From: Halorubrum distributum JCM 10118
Lineage (GTDB): Archaea > Halobacteriota > Halobacteria > Halobacteriales > Haloferacaceae
Assembly: GCF_000337335.1 (NCBI RefSeq)
Contig: NZ_AOJN01000052.1
Location: 1-40,455 of the forward strand
Direction of reading: 5' to 3'
DNA: 40,455 bases
In this document: piece after piece, positions 23,878 to 33,834 of the stretch
Numbering within the stretch: the stretch's first letter is position 1
How the letters are laid out: each line of letters starts with the position of its first letter
Program-made: the position numbers and the translations under genes
Notes under the pieces: model-generated
What the model was told of the DNA's origin: nothing
Databases searched by the model: none
Seen by the model: only the letters and a program-made list of their open reading frames with translations

Positions 23878-23986
23878 GACCGGCGATGCGCCGTCGTTCC
23901 CCGCAGATCCCCCGAACGGGTTCGCCCCGCCGAGCAACCCTCGCCCCGACGCGGTCGTTTAAGAGTCCCGAGCGACAGGGTCGGGT

Positions 23987-25777
23987 ATGAGCGAACAGCA
24001 GCCGAGATCCGACGACGACGAGCGGCGTCGTCGCCGGGAGGACACGGACCGATTCGCCGGCGGGAAAGACGAGGAGCTGCGGAGCCGCGAGGTGACCGAG
24101 GGGCCGGACAAGGCGCCGCACCGCGCGATGTTCCGCGCGATGGGGTTCGACGACGAGGACCTCTCCTCGCCCATCATCGGCGTGCCGAACCCGGCGGCCG
24201 ACATCACGCCGTGTAACGTCCACCTCGACGACGTGGCCGACGCCGCGCTCGACGGCATCGACGCCGCGGGCGGGATGCCCATCGAGTTCGGGACCATCAC
24301 CATCTCCGACGCCATCTCGATGGGGACCGAGGGGATGAAGGCGAGCCTCATCTCGCGGGAGGTCATCGCGGACTCCGTCGAGCTCGTCTCCTTCGGCGAG
24401 CGCATGGACGCCCTCGTGACGGTCGCGGGCTGCGACAAGAACCTCCCCGGGATGATGATGGCCGCGATCCGGACGGACCTCCCCAGCGTCTTCCTCTACG
24501 GCGGCTCGATCATGCCCGGCCAGCACGACGGGCGCGACGTGACGATCGTCCAGGTGTTCGAGGGCGTCGGGACCTATGCGCAGGGCGACATGGACGCCGA
24601 CGAGCTCGACGACTTGGAGCGCCACGCCTGCCCCGGCGCGGGCTCCTGTGGCGGGATGTTCACCGCGAACACGATGGCGTCGCTCTCGGAGGCGCTCGGG
24701 CTGGCGCCGCTCGGCTCGGCCTCGCCGCCCGCCGAGGACGAGGAGCGCTACGCGGTCGCCGAGCGCGCCGGCGAGCTGGCGATGGACTGTATCGAGAACG
24801 ACCGCCGGCCCTCCGACATCCTCTCGCGGGAGTCGTTCGAGAACGCGATCGCGGCCCAGACCGCGATGGGCGGCTCGACGAACGCGGTGCTCCACCTGCT
24901 CGCGCTCGCGGGCGAGGCCGACGTCGACCTCTCGATCGAGGACTTCGACGAGATATCCCGCCGAACCCCGAAGATCGCGGACCTCCAGCCCGGCGGGAGC
25001 CGCGTGATGAACGACCTCCACGAGGTCGGCGGCGTGCCGGTCGTGCTCCGCCGCCTGCTGGAGGCCGACCTGCTCCACGGCGACGCGATGACCGTGACCG
25101 GCCGGACGCTCGCCGAGGAGATTGCGGAGTTGGAGGAGCGCGGCGAGCTCCCGGACGAGTCGGAGATCGAGGCCGACTTCCTCTACACGGTCGAGGACCC
25201 CAAGGAGGCGGAGGGCGCGATCAAGATCCTCGACGGCAACCTCGCGCCGGACGGCTCGGTGCTGAAGGTGACCGGCGACGACGAGTTCTACCACGAGGGG
25301 CCCGCCCGCGTGTTCGAGAACGAGGAGGACGCGATGGAGTACGTCCAATCGGGCGGTATCGAGTCCGGCGACGTGATCGTCATCCGGAACGAGGGGCCCC
25401 GCGGCGGGCCCGGGATGCGCGAGATGCTCGGCGTCACCGCGGCCGTCGTCGGCGCGGGCCACGAGGACGACGTGGCGCTGCTCACCGACGGCCGCTTCTC
25501 GGGCGGCACCCGCGGCCCGATGATCGGCCACGTCGCGCCCGAGGCTGCCGTCGGCGGGCCGATCGGGCTCATCGAGGACGGCGACCACGTCACCGTAGAC
25601 ATCCCCGAACGCGACCTGACGGTCGACCTCTCCGACGAGGAGCTCGACGAGCGCCGCGAGTCGTGGGACGCGCCCGAACCCCCCTACGAGGGCGGCATCC
25701 TCGCGAAGTACGGCCGCGACTTCGCTTCCGCCGCCGACGGCGCGGTGACGAACCCGCGGCTCACGCGAGACTTATAA
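23987..25777 (+). CDS. ilvD: Dihydroxy-acid dehydratase
   Basis: The 596-residue IlvD/Edd enzyme dehydrates 2,3-dihydroxy-isovalerate and the isoleucine analogue in branched-chain amino acid and pantothenate synthesis. The iron-sulfur ligand cysteines are in ITPCNVH (76), [15 protein letters not shown] (149) and [18 protein letters not shown] (215/221). Substrate-binding text such as [26 protein letters not shown] and the C-terminal [11 protein letters not shown] is present. An N-terminal extension of about 40 residues is rich in Arg and Asp. The gene stands alone, with a six-T run just after the stop. Confidence 0.96.
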   Translation: MSEQQPRSDDDERRRRREDTDRFAGGKDEELRSREVTEGPDKAPHRAMFRAMGFDDEDLSSPIIGVPNPAADITPCNVHLDDVADAALDGIDAAGGMPIEFGTITISDAISMGTEGMKASLISREVIADSVELVSFGERMDALVTVAGCDKNLPGMMMAAIRTDLPSVFLYGGSIMPGQHDGRDVTIVQVFEGVGTYAQGDMDADELDDLERHACPGAGSCGGMFTANTMASLSEALGLAPLGSASPPAEDEERYAVAERAGELAMDCIENDRRPSDILSRESFENAIAAQTAMGGSTNAVLHLLALAGEADVDLSIEDFDEISRRTPKIADLQPGGSRVMNDLHEVGGVPVVLRRLLEADLLHGDAMTVTGRTLAEEIAELEERGELPDESEIEADFLYTVEDPKEAEGAIKILDGNLAPDGSVLKVTGDDEFYHEGPARVFENEEDAMEYVQSGGIESGDVIVIRNEGPRGGPGMREMLGVTAAVVGAGHEDDVALLTDGRFSGGTRGPMIGHVAPEAAVGGPIGLIEDGDHVTVDIPERDLTVDLSDEELDERRESWDAPEPPYEGGILAKYGRDFASAADGAVTNPRLTRDL

Positions 25778-25793
25778 ACGAGACGAGCGGCTG

Positions 25794-25799
25794 TTTTTT
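25794..25799 (+). terminator. T6 terminator after ilvD
   Basis: Six consecutive T residues occur 17 bases after the ilvD stop in GC-rich DNA, the usual archaeal intrinsic terminator. They also mark the right-hand border of structured element copy B. Confidence 0.5.
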
Positions 25800-25804
25800 G
25801 GATT

Positions 25805-26070
25805 TATATGTGCGGTCGCGCGTGCCTGCGAGCGGCCGCCGGTGGCGGCCGCGAGGAGCACGCGCGAGGGAGTCAGTCGCCGGAGCGAAGCGGAGGCGAC
25901 TGACGAGGCTGGGGAGGGTTGAGGCTGCTGTGCGGGGCGGTGCGGGGCGGGACTCAAAGGGGCAGTCGTGAGGACGGCGCAGGCGACGTAAGCACCGCAA
26001 GGAGCGAGTGTAACGAGCGACTGCGGAGCGCAGCGAGCGTGCGCCGTCCTCACGACTGGGGCTTTGGAGG
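25805..26070. repeat. Structured dispersed element, copy B (inverted)
   Basis: This is the same family as copies A and C, in opposite orientation. Hairpin I: CAAAG (25955-25959) with CTTTG (26062-26066), a GGG/GGG 3x3 internal loop, then a perfect 19-bp stem 25963-25981 with 26040-26058 enclosing 58 bases. Against copy A the stem differs at three positions on each arm, every change compensated. Hairpin II is 25872-25881 with 25895-25904 (10 bp). Hairpin III is 25832-25840 with 25844-25852 inside an outer 9-bp stem 25817-25825 with 25858-25866. The linker has a small duplication (two copies of tgcggggcgg at 25931-25950). TTTATATG at 25803-25810 points inward. Confidence 0.8.
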
Positions 26071-26147
26071 TATTCACCGTCGATCTGCGATCAGTCATCG
26101 CGGAGACCGTCGGTGGATTCCGGATTCTATATCGAGAATTACTTGAT

Positions 26148-26402
26148 CTACGCCTTGCTCGTTCCGCCGTCGGTCTTTGCGGTCTTCACCGACTCGGCGC
26201 GCCAGACGTTGCTGCGGCGGCCGGCGCGCGACAGTTCCATCTTCACGACCGAGCCAACCGGTAGGTCCGCGACGCGCTCGCGGGCGTCCTCGTCTGCGTA
26301 CTCGACGACGTGGTACGTCTCGTTGCGGGGATGGGCACGTACCGTGGTACATTCGTGATCGTTCTGTGCGGAAATGACGGTGTACGCGTTCGATTGTGAC
26401 AT
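26148..26402 (-). CDS. Small conserved haloarchaeal-type protein, unknown function
   Basis: The 84-residue hydrophilic protein ends YADEDARERVADLPVG, SVVKMELSRAGRRSNVW, RAESV and a Lys/Thr tail. The alternating strands with a Gly turn and basic SRAGRRSNVW loop suggest a small beta-rich, possibly nucleic-acid-binding domain, but that is inference. The codon pattern is normal and it starts with ATG at 26402. AT-rich GAAATAGGATG lies about 28 bases upstream, and a nearer CTATAACC is also present. It sits between structured elements B and C. No named family is claimed. Confidence 0.65.
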   Translation of the reverse strand: MSQSNAYTVISAQNDHECTTVRAHPRNETYHVVEYADEDARERVADLPVGSVVKMELSRAGRRSNVWRAESVKTAKTDGGTSKA

Positions 26403-26568
26403 CTTAACTGGTTATAGCTGGACATCCTATTTCAAATCTCCGTATATTCACTACGGTCGTGACCGAAGTCGTAATACCGATATAAGGGATTGAAGCTCTG
26501 AAACGACCGTGAGGGATAGGCCCTCGTTCGGCGGGCGGAGGCACACCGAACCGCCCGCGGACCACCAT

Positions 26569-26577
26569 ACCTATTTC
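26569..26577 (+). promoter_or_regulatory. TATA box of NYN protein gene
   Basis: ACCTATTTC is centred 26 bases before the ATG at 26599 and supports that start over earlier in-frame positions. Confidence 0.5.
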
Positions 26578-26598
26578 CGCCGGCGGCGAACGCGAGCC

Positions 26599-27222
26599 AT
26601 GGACCGAGGCGACGGGCCGGAGAGCGAACCGACCGCCGGCGGTGTGACGGATCCCGATACCGTGACGGACACCGACGCCGTGACGGCTGACGGCGAGACG
26701 GGCGCGGAAGGCGTGGCAGGCGCAGAAGGCGTGACCGACGCGACCGCCGGCGGCGTGGCGCTGTTCGTCGACGGCCCGAACGTGTTGCGCGAGGAGTTCG
26801 ACGTCGACCTCGACGACGTGCGGCGGGCCGGCGAGGCGGAGGGGCCGCTGGTGACCACCCGCCTGTACCTCGACGAGCACGCGACGCCGGGGCTGATCCA
26901 GGCCGCGGAGGCCCGCGGCTTCGAGGTCGTCATCACGAGCGGCGACGTCGACGTGAAGCTCGCGGTCGACGCCGCGCGGTTCGCGGCCGAGGGCCGGATG
27001 GACACCCTCGCGATCGCCTCCCGCGACACGGACTTCAAGCCGGTCGTCGAGACCGCGAACGGCTACGGGATCCGGACGCTCGCCATCGCGCCCGGCGAGT
27101 TCGGTCGCTCCGACGCGCTGCGGAACGCCGCCAACGGCTCCGTGACGCTCGACGGCGATACGAAGAGCGAGTCCGTGAGCGACGAGGACGAGACGACCGC
27201 GGAAACCTCTTCGACGCAGTAG
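26599..27222 (+). CDS. NYN/PIN-like (LabA/DUF88-type) protein
   Basis: The 207-residue product has a NYN domain at about 52-180, a PIN-like fold found in putative RNases. Acidic positions of the putative metal site are visible: Asp in ALFVDGPNVLR, Asp in SGDVDVKLAVDAAR, and Asp in IASRDTDFKPVVE; an NGYGIRTLAIAP strand follows. Residues 1-50 are a low-complexity Thr/Asp/Gly/Ala tract (TDPDTVTDTDAVTAD) and the last 25 are acidic. The frame is open to 26509; ATG 26599 has ACCTATTTC centred 26 bases before it. Function is probably RNA processing or decay; nuclease activity is inferred from fold only. Confidence 0.85.
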   Translation: MDRGDGPESEPTAGGVTDPDTVTDTDAVTADGETGAEGVAGAEGVTDATAGGVALFVDGPNVLREEFDVDLDDVRRAGEAEGPLVTTRLYLDEHATPGLIQAAEARGFEVVITSGDVDVKLAVDAARFAAEGRMDTLAIASRDTDFKPVVETANGYGIRTLAIAPGEFGRSDALRNAANGSVTLDGDTKSESVSDEDETTAETSSTQ

Positions 27223-27327
27223 CACTGGGAATCGAGCTCGATTAGAGACGTCGCGGATCGACGACGACCGCCTCCGAAGTCCCAGCCGCTTATTTATAAC
27301 CGAATCACTGTATTCTGGAGAAGAGCA

Positions 27328-27640
27328 CCTCCAAAGCCCCAGCCGCGAGGCGGGCGCACGCTCGTTGCGCTCCTCAGTCGCTCGCGTTGCTCGCTCCTTC
27401 CGGTGTTTACGTCGCGCGCCGTCGCCCTCGCGGCAGCGTGGCGCTACGCGCCACGGGCAGCCGGCGGCTCCGCCGCCGGCGACTGCCCCTTTGAGTCCCG
27501 CCCCGCACAGCACCGCAGCCTCACACCTCCCCAACCTCGCCGCTCGCTCCCGCCGGTCGCTCGCGGCGTCCCTCACACGCGCTCCTCGCGGCCGCCGGGG
27601 GCGGCCGCTCGGAGGCGCGCGCTGACCGCACCGCCCTTAT
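27328..27640. repeat. Structured dispersed element, copy C
   Basis: This is the third copy, in the same orientation as A. CAAAG (27332-27336) pairs with CTTTG (27489-27493), with the CCC/CCC internal loop conserved, then CAG/CTG. Stem I is GCCGCGAGG (27342-27350) with CCTCGCGGC (27426-27434), then a GGCGC/GCGCC inner pairing. An extra 48-base stretch adds two hairpins: 27437-27455 (8 bp, loop TAC) and 27460-27480 (8 bp). Hairpin II is 27538-27543 with 27563-27568. Hairpin III is 27588-27596 with 27600-27608. Right of it, TTATATATC and TTTAAATAC (27637-27679) resemble the boxes right of copy A. The 478-base gap holds no gene besides this. Confidence 0.78.
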
Positions 27641-27701
27641 ATATCACCGGTGCCGCCGCTTTGCCACCGTTTAAATACTGTCTCGCGCCGGCCGGATCGG
27701 C

Positions 27702-28463
27702 TCACCGCCGCCTCCCACGCCGGAGCCGTCCTACCAGAAGGGCGCCGACGCCCCCCGCGAGTCCCGCGCCGCCGACGAGGACGACGCCGGTCGCGACCCC
27801 GCCGTACCGCGCGGCCGCCGCGTCGATCCCCACCCGGATCCACCCGAGATCCGGCACCGCGAACAGCGCCTTGCCGGCGATCCACTCGTCGGGGACGACC
27901 GGCGCGATGCCGGCGCTCTGGTCGTACAGCTCGTTCGCGTCGCCGTACGTGACGTACCCGTCGTACGCCGCCGGACAGGTCGCGAGTTCGTCGCAGTCGC
28001 CCGCGAGGAGCTCCGGGTCCGCCCGGTCGGTCCAGTCCTCGCCGGCGTCGACGGGAAACGCCAGTCGGTGGAACACCGGTCTCCCACCGGCGCCCGGAAC
28101 CGTGTAGACGACCACGTCGCCCGCCTCACCGAGGCGCGTCGGGGCGTCCGGGTCGGCGGCGGTCGAGAGGTCGCCCCACGGCGCGCGGTCGGTGTCCGTG
28201 ACGACGACGAGGTCGCCGCGCTCGACGCCGGGCGCCATGCTACCGCTCTCGACGGCGACGAACGGCGGCCACGTCCCGACGAGCGACCCGAGCAGGACCG
28301 CGATCAGGAGGACCGCGACCGCGGGCGCGACGAGACCGGTGCGATCGGGGCGACGGCTGCTCACGCCCGATACGGGGACCGGCGACCGCTTGAGGCTGTC
28401 GGCCGGGTCCGGCGATGACCGCGCCGGCCGCGACGCGCTCGCCGAGCGGACCGCCGATGTCAC
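27702..28463 (-). CDS. Archaeal-type signal peptidase I (S26)
   Basis: The membrane-bound protease removes signal peptides from exported proteins. It has an N-terminal membrane helix (about 45-64), the nucleophile Ser75 in VESGSMAPGVERGDLVVV, His132 in RPVFHRLAF, which replaces the bacterial Lys as in other archaeal and eukaryotic types, and Asp175/Asp181 in TYGDANELYDQ. A second membrane helix is at the C terminus (about 222-243), followed by a basic end, RLRRGRRR. The frame runs to GTG 28463 (253 residues). GTG 28364 (MSSRRPDRTG) is a serious alternative: the extra 33 residues are Ser/Pro/Arg-rich and no TATA box is visible upstream of 28463. The gene is divergent from gcvT. Confidence 0.85.
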   Translation of the reverse strand: MTSAVRSASASRPARSSPDPADSLKRSPVPVSGVSSRRPDRTGLVAPAVAVLLIAVLLGSLVGTWPPFVAVESGSMAPGVERGDLVVVTDTDRAPWGDLSTAADPDAPTRLGEAGDVVVYTVPGAGGRPVFHRLAFPVDAGEDWTDRADPELLAGDCDELATCPAAYDGYVTYGDANELYDQSAGIAPVVPDEWIAGKALFAVPDLGWIRVGIDAAAARYGGVATGVVLVGGAGLAGGVGALLVGRLRRGRRR

Positions 28464-28466
28464 AAA

Positions 28467-28474
28467 GCCTTAGG
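28467..28474 (+). promoter_or_regulatory. TATA box of gcvT
   Basis: GCCTTAGG is centred 27 bases before the gcvT ATG at 28497, so the mRNA is likely leaderless. Confidence 0.5.
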
Positions 28475-28496
28475 TTCGTCCCGGTGAGGTGCGAGT

Positions 28497-29681
<1,185 letters not shown>

Positions 29682-29736
29682 GGGTTGTCAGCAAGGACCG
29701 AGCAACCCTCATGAGACCGGCCCGAGAAGCGCCGGT

Positions 29737-31497
29737 ATGGCACCGACTGATCCCGCGAGCGACGCGACCGGCGCACCGGAGTCCGACCTCGCCGTCGCGC
29801 GAGCGACCGATCCCCGCCCGATCGAGGACGTCGCTGCCGACCTCGGTCTCTCAGCCGACGACGTCGAGCGCCGCGGCGATGGCGTCGCGAAGCTCACGCA
29901 CGCGGCGGTGCGCGAGGCCGTCGGCGGCGCCGCGGGCGCTGGCGACGGGGCGAGCGCGGCCGACGCGCCGGGCGAACTCGACGGGACGACCGTCCTCGTG
30001 ACCGGCATGTCGCCCACCCCGAAGGGGGAGGGGAAGACGGTTACGACCGTGGGGCTCGGCCAGGGCCTCGCGGAGCTGGGCGAGCGGACCGCGGTCGCCG
30101 TGCGCGAGCCGTCGCTCGGCCCGGTCTTCGGGATCAAGGGCGGAGCGGCCGGCGGGGGCTACTCGCAGGTCTTGCCGATGGAGGCGATCAACCTCCACTT
30201 CACCGGCGACATCCACGCGCTGACGTCGGCGCACAACCTCCTGGCGGCCGCGCTCGACAACCGCCTCCATCAGGGGAACGACGCGGAGATCGACGCGCGG
30301 CGGGTCCACTGGCCGCGCGCGCTCGACGTCAACGACCGCGCGCTCCGCGAGACGGTCGTCGGCCTCGGCGGGACGGCGAGCGGCGTCCCCCGCGAGGACG
30401 AGTTCGTGATCACCGCCGCCTCGGAGCTGATGGCGGTCCTCGGGCTGGCGTCCGACCTGGAGGATTTAAAAGCGCGGATCGGTCGCATCGTCCTCGCCGT
30501 CGACGCGGACGGCGAGCCGGTGACGCCGGACGACCTGGGCGTGACCGGCGCCGCGGCCGCGCTGCTCCGCGACGCGTTCCGTCCGAACCTCGTCCAGACG
30601 GTCGAGGGCGTTCCGGCGTTCGTCCACGGCGGCCCCTTCGCGAACATCGCGCACGGGACGAACACGCTCGTCGCGGACCGAGTCGGCGCCGCGCTCGCCG
30701 ACTACCTCGTCACCGAGGCGGGCTTCGGCGCCGACCTCGGCGCGGAGAAGTTCGGCAACATCGTCGCGCGGGAGGGGATAGTCCCCGACGTCGCGGTCGT
30801 GGTCGCCACCGTCCGCGGCGCGAAGCGCCACGGGCTGGAGATGTGGCCGACCGACTTCGACGCCCTCGCGGAGCCGGACCCGGGCGCGGTCCGCGCCGGC
30901 GTCGACAACGTCGCGAAACACGTCTCGATCGCCGAGTCGTTCGGGATCCCGACGGTCGCCGCGATCAACGTGTTCGGCGACGACACGGAGGCCGAACTGG
31001 CGGCGCTGGAGGAGGCGATCGCGGACCGCGGGATCCCGGTCGCGCGCTCGACCGCCTACCGCGACGGCGGCGCGGGCGCGACCGACCTGGCCGAGCTCGT
31101 CCGCGAGCGCGCCGGGACGGGCTCGTTCTCGCCGCTGTACGACGTCGACGCGCCGATTCGGGAGAAGATCGAGACCGTCGCCCGCGAGGTGTACGGCGCC
31201 GCGGGCGTCGAGTACGTCGACGGCGCGGCCGACGACGTCGAGCGCGTCGAGGGGTGGGGGTACGGCGACCTGCCCGTCTGCCTCTCGAAGACCCCGTACT
31301 CGCTGTCCGGCGACGCCGCGCGGACCGGGGTGCCGGAGGGGTGGACGCTGACGATCCGCGAAGTGACACCCTCGGCGGGCGCCGGCTTCGTCGTCGCGAA
31401 GACCGCCGACGTGATGACGATGCCGGGGCTCCCCGCCGAGCCCGCCGCCGAGGACATCGACGTCGACGCCGACGGCGACGTGACCGGGCTGTTCTGA
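29737..31497 (+). CDS. fhs: Formate-tetrahydrofolate ligase
   Basis: The 586-residue enzyme makes 10-formyl-THF from formate, THF and ATP. The ATP site reads TPKGEGKTVTT (94-104), followed by the family signature EPSLGPVFGIKGGAAGGG and VLPMEAINLHFTGD (about residues 123-155). FVHGGPFANIAHGTNT, EKFGNIV and the C-terminal CLSKTPYSL and FVVAKTADVMTMPGLP blocks are present. An N-terminal Ala/Gly/Asp-rich insertion (about 60-82) is halophile padding. The family is common in bacteria and scattered in archaea. With purU hydrolysing the same product, the genome can run 10-formyl-THF both ways. Confidence 0.95.
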   Translation: MAPTDPASDATGAPESDLAVARATDPRPIEDVAADLGLSADDVERRGDGVAKLTHAAVREAVGGAAGAGDGASAADAPGELDGTTVLVTGMSPTPKGEGKTVTTVGLGQGLAELGERTAVAVREPSLGPVFGIKGGAAGGGYSQVLPMEAINLHFTGDIHALTSAHNLLAAALDNRLHQGNDAEIDARRVHWPRALDVNDRALRETVVGLGGTASGVPREDEFVITAASELMAVLGLASDLEDLKARIGRIVLAVDADGEPVTPDDLGVTGAAAALLRDAFRPNLVQTVEGVPAFVHGGPFANIAHGTNTLVADRVGAALADYLVTEAGFGADLGAEKFGNIVAREGIVPDVAVVVATVRGAKRHGLEMWPTDFDALAEPDPGAVRAGVDNVAKHVSIAESFGIPTVAAINVFGDDTEAELAALEEAIADRGIPVARSTAYRDGGAGATDLAELVRERAGTGSFSPLYDVDAPIREKIETVAREVYGAAGVEYVDGAADDVERVEGWGYGDLPVCLSKTPYSLSGDAARTGVPEGWTLTIREVTPSAGAGFVVAKTADVMTMPGLPAEPAAEDIDVDADGDVTGLF

Positions 31498-31553
31498 GGC
31501 GGCGACCCTCGCGGCGCCCTCGGGGAGACGGCGCCCGCGCCCCGTCGATCGGC

Positions 31554-32096
31554 CTACTCCCCGACGCGCTCCTTTCGCTTGTCGACCACTTCCACGTCCG
31601 CGATCCGCGTGTCGGGATACCCCCCGTCGGCGTCCTTCTCGGCGGCCTTGACCATGTCCCAGACGGTGTTGAGGCCGGTCGTGACGCCCTCGAGCGCCTC
31701 CATCTCGCAGCCCGTCTTCCCGGTGGTCTCGACGGCGACGGTCAGTTCTATCCGGTCGTCGCCGACAGAAAATTCGGTGTCGACGTTCGTGATGGGGATC
31801 TGGTGGCACATCGGGATCGTCTCCCAGGTGTGTTTCACGGCCTGGACCGCGCCGATCCGGGCGGTCGCGAGCACGTCCCCCTTCTCGACCGCGTCGGCCT
31901 CGACCGCTGCGACCGTCTCCGGCGTCAGCCGGATCTCGCCGCGGGCGACCGCGCGGCGGCTACTGTCGGGCTTCGCGCCGACGTCGACCATCTGGACGTC
32001 GCCGGACTCGTCGGTGTGGGTCAGCGCGTCCGCGCCGGCGGGCTCCGCGCCCGCTCCGTCGGCCCCCCTGTCGGCGCTGCCTTCCTCCTCACTCAT
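31554..32096 (-). CDS. moaC: Cyclic pyranopterin monophosphate synthase MoaC
   Basis: The 180-residue enzyme forms cyclic pyranopterin monophosphate in molybdenum cofactor synthesis. Motifs are QMVDVGAKPDSSRRAVA, KGDVLATARIGAVQAVKHT, the catalytic IPMCHQIPIT, EVETTGKTG-like text reading AVETTGKTGCEMEAL, TGLNTVWDMVKAAEKD and DVEVVDKRKE at the C terminus. About 30 acidic residues precede the core. The start ATG 32096 overlaps the end of the upstream NAD(P)HX repair gene by eight bases, so they are one operon. The frame is open further upstream, but family similarity begins after MSEEEG. Confidence 0.94.
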   Translation of the reverse strand: MSEEEGSADRGADGAGAEPAGADALTHTDESGDVQMVDVGAKPDSSRRAVARGEIRLTPETVAAVEADAVEKGDVLATARIGAVQAVKHTWETIPMCHQIPITNVDTEFSVGDDRIELTVAVETTGKTGCEMEALEGVTTGLNTVWDMVKAAEKDADGGYPDTRIADVEVVDKRKERVGE

Positions 32097-33573
32097 TACG
32101 CATCGCCTCCGGCAGCCGGTCGGGTAAGTCCGTCGCCACCAGCCCGGCACCGTTCGCTTCCGCGGCCGCGTCGCCCGCGCGACCGACGACGTACGCGCCG
32201 ACCGCGGCCGCGCGGAACGGGTCGGTCACGGCCGCCAGCGCGCCGACCGTCCCCGCCAACACGTCTCCGGTCCCGCCGACGGTCATTCCGGGGTTGCCGG
32301 TGCGGTTCAGCCGGGCGCCGTCGGCGTCGGCGATCACGTCGACCGCGCCCTTCACGAGCAGCGCGTGGTCCAGTTCGGCCGCGAACTCGCGGACCAGTTC
32401 CGCGCGCTCGTCGGGCTCTTCCGCCGTCTCGCCGCCCATACCGACGAGTTCGCCTTGGTGGGGCGTACAGATCAGTTCGGCGTCGGTGTCGACGTCGGGG
32501 ACGACTCGGAGCGCGTCCGCGTCGACGACCGCGCGCCCCTCGAACGCCGTCAGGAACTCGCGGACGAACGCCTCGGTCCCGTCGCCGCCCCCGAGCCCAG
32601 GTCCGAGGACGACGACGTCGTTCTCCGCCGCGAGCGACGCGACTCGGTCCGCGTGAGCGGGCCCGACGCGGTCGCCGGGCAGCGCGCGGACGATGAGGTT
32701 CGGCGAGAACCCCTGGACCGCGCCGGCGACGGACTCGGGACACGCCACGCTGACGAGGTCGGCGCCCGCACGGAGGGCGGCGAGCGCGGACAGCGTCGGC
32801 GCGCCGGTGTACGGCCCCCCGCCGACCACCAGCACCTCGCCGTTCTCGCCCTTGTGGGAGTCCGGGTCGCGGTCGATCCCGAGCAGGTCGCCCGGGCCGG
32901 TGAACCGCTCCGCGGCGGCCGGGATCCCGATGTCAGCGACCGTGACGGCGGCGTCTAGCGAGTCCAGTCCGGGCTTCTCGTCGTGGAACGTCACCACGCG
33001 GTCGGCGTGTACGGCGACGGCGCCCTCGTCGGCGTCGACGGAGGTCTCCCCCGAACCGCCGGTCGGATCCCCGGTGTCGGCGTCGATACCGGAGGGGACG
33101 TCGACCGCGATCACGGTCGCGTCGCTCGCGTTGATCGCGGCGGCCGCGGTCCGTTCCGGCTCCCGGAGCCCGCCCGAGATTCCGGAGCCGAGCATCGCGT
33201 CGACGACGACGTCCGGGTCGTCGCCGTCGGGGCCGGTGAGGTTGAGGCCGCGAGAGTCGGCGACGGCCTCGCGCGGAATCTCCGCGCTTTCGAGCGCGTC
33301 CCAGTTCTCTCGCGCGATATCGGTCCGGATCGCCTCGGGGCGACCGAGCAGGGAGACGGTCACGTCGTACCCCTTCAGGAACCGCGCCGCGACGAGCGCG
33401 TCGCCGCCGTTGTTCCCGCGGCCGCAGACGAGCGCGACGGTCGCCCCGGGGTCCGCGACGGCTCGCACCTCGCGGGCGACCGCGTTGCCGGACGACTCCA
33501 TCAGCTGTTTGCGGGGCACGCCGAGCGCGGCCGCGTTGGCGTCGACGGCCGCCATGCGGTCGGTCGTGATCAT
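32089..33573 (-). CDS. nnr: Bifunctional NAD(P)HX epimerase/dehydratase
   Basis: The 494-residue metabolite-repair enzyme restores NADH/NADPH damaged by hydration. The N-terminal YjeF_N epimerase domain (about 1-215) carries ESSGNAVAREV and GRGNNGGDALVAARFL (51-66) with VDAMLGSGISG. The C-terminal ribokinase-like dehydratase domain (about 225-490) carries KGENGEVLVVGGGPYTGAP, VLGPGLGG, TPHQGELVGMGG and the catalytic NPGMTVGGTGDVLAGTVGAL. The length is standard for the fused enzyme. The start ATG 33573 has GCTTAATC 27 bases before it. It is co-transcribed with moaC. Confidence 0.94.
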   Translation of the reverse strand: MITTDRMAAVDANAAALGVPRKQLMESSGNAVAREVRAVADPGATVALVCGRGNNGGDALVAARFLKGYDVTVSLLGRPEAIRTDIARENWDALESAEIPREAVADSRGLNLTGPDGDDPDVVVDAMLGSGISGGLREPERTAAAAINASDATVIAVDVPSGIDADTGDPTGGSGETSVDADEGAVAVHADRVVTFHDEKPGLDSLDAAVTVADIGIPAAAERFTGPGDLLGIDRDPDSHKGENGEVLVVGGGPYTGAPTLSALAALRAGADLVSVACPESVAGAVQGFSPNLIVRALPGDRVGPAHADRVASLAAENDVVVLGPGLGGGDGTEAFVREFLTAFEGRAVVDADALRVVPDVDTDAELICTPHQGELVGMGGETAEEPDERAELVREFAAELDHALLVKGAVDVIADADGARLNRTGNPGMTVGGTGDVLAGTVGALAAVTDPFRAAAVGAYVVGRAGDAAAEANGAGLVATDLPDRLPEAMRNE

Positions 33574-33596
33574 AGTCGTCGGTTCGGGCGCCGAGG

Positions 33597-33604
33597 GATT
33601 AAGC
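33597..33604 (-). promoter_or_regulatory. TATA box of the nnr-moaC operon
   Basis: The minus-strand GCTTAATC is centred 27 bases before the ATG at 33573, which fits a leaderless transcript. Confidence 0.5.
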
Positions 33605-33696
33605 GGGCGGGGTCGGGGCGTGCCGCCCGCTGGCGGCCCCGGAGCGCGGTCTCGAGAAATGAAAATGTTGAAGCGGTCAGGTGGTGAAGTCCGCGA

Positions 33697-33834
33697 ATGA
33701 CCGTGGTACTCGCAGTAGCCGTCGGCGCGGACGACGACCCGAGCCCCGCCCCGATCGGCGCAGTCCCCGCCGACAGGCCTCTCCGCGGCGGCCCCGGCCG
33801 CCGGCAGCCCCCCAACCGCCAGACGCGACCATGA
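33697..33834 (+). CDS. Possible 45-residue ORF coupled to the glycosyltransferase gene
   Basis: ATG at 33697 opens a short frame beginning MTVVLAVAVGADDDPSPAPI and turning Arg/Pro-rich, with TGA at 33832-33834. Its stop overlaps the glycosyltransferase start in an ATGA arrangement, which is typical of coupled genes. AT-rich DNA (AAATGAAAATGTTGAAG) lies about 26-40 bases upstream. Against it, the C-terminal half looks like random GC-rich translation and no homology is recognised. It may be a leader peptide or chance. It is the only gene-like content of 33606-33830. Confidence 0.25.
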   Translation: MTVVLAVAVGADDDPSPAPIGAVPADRPLRGGPGRRQPPNRQTRP

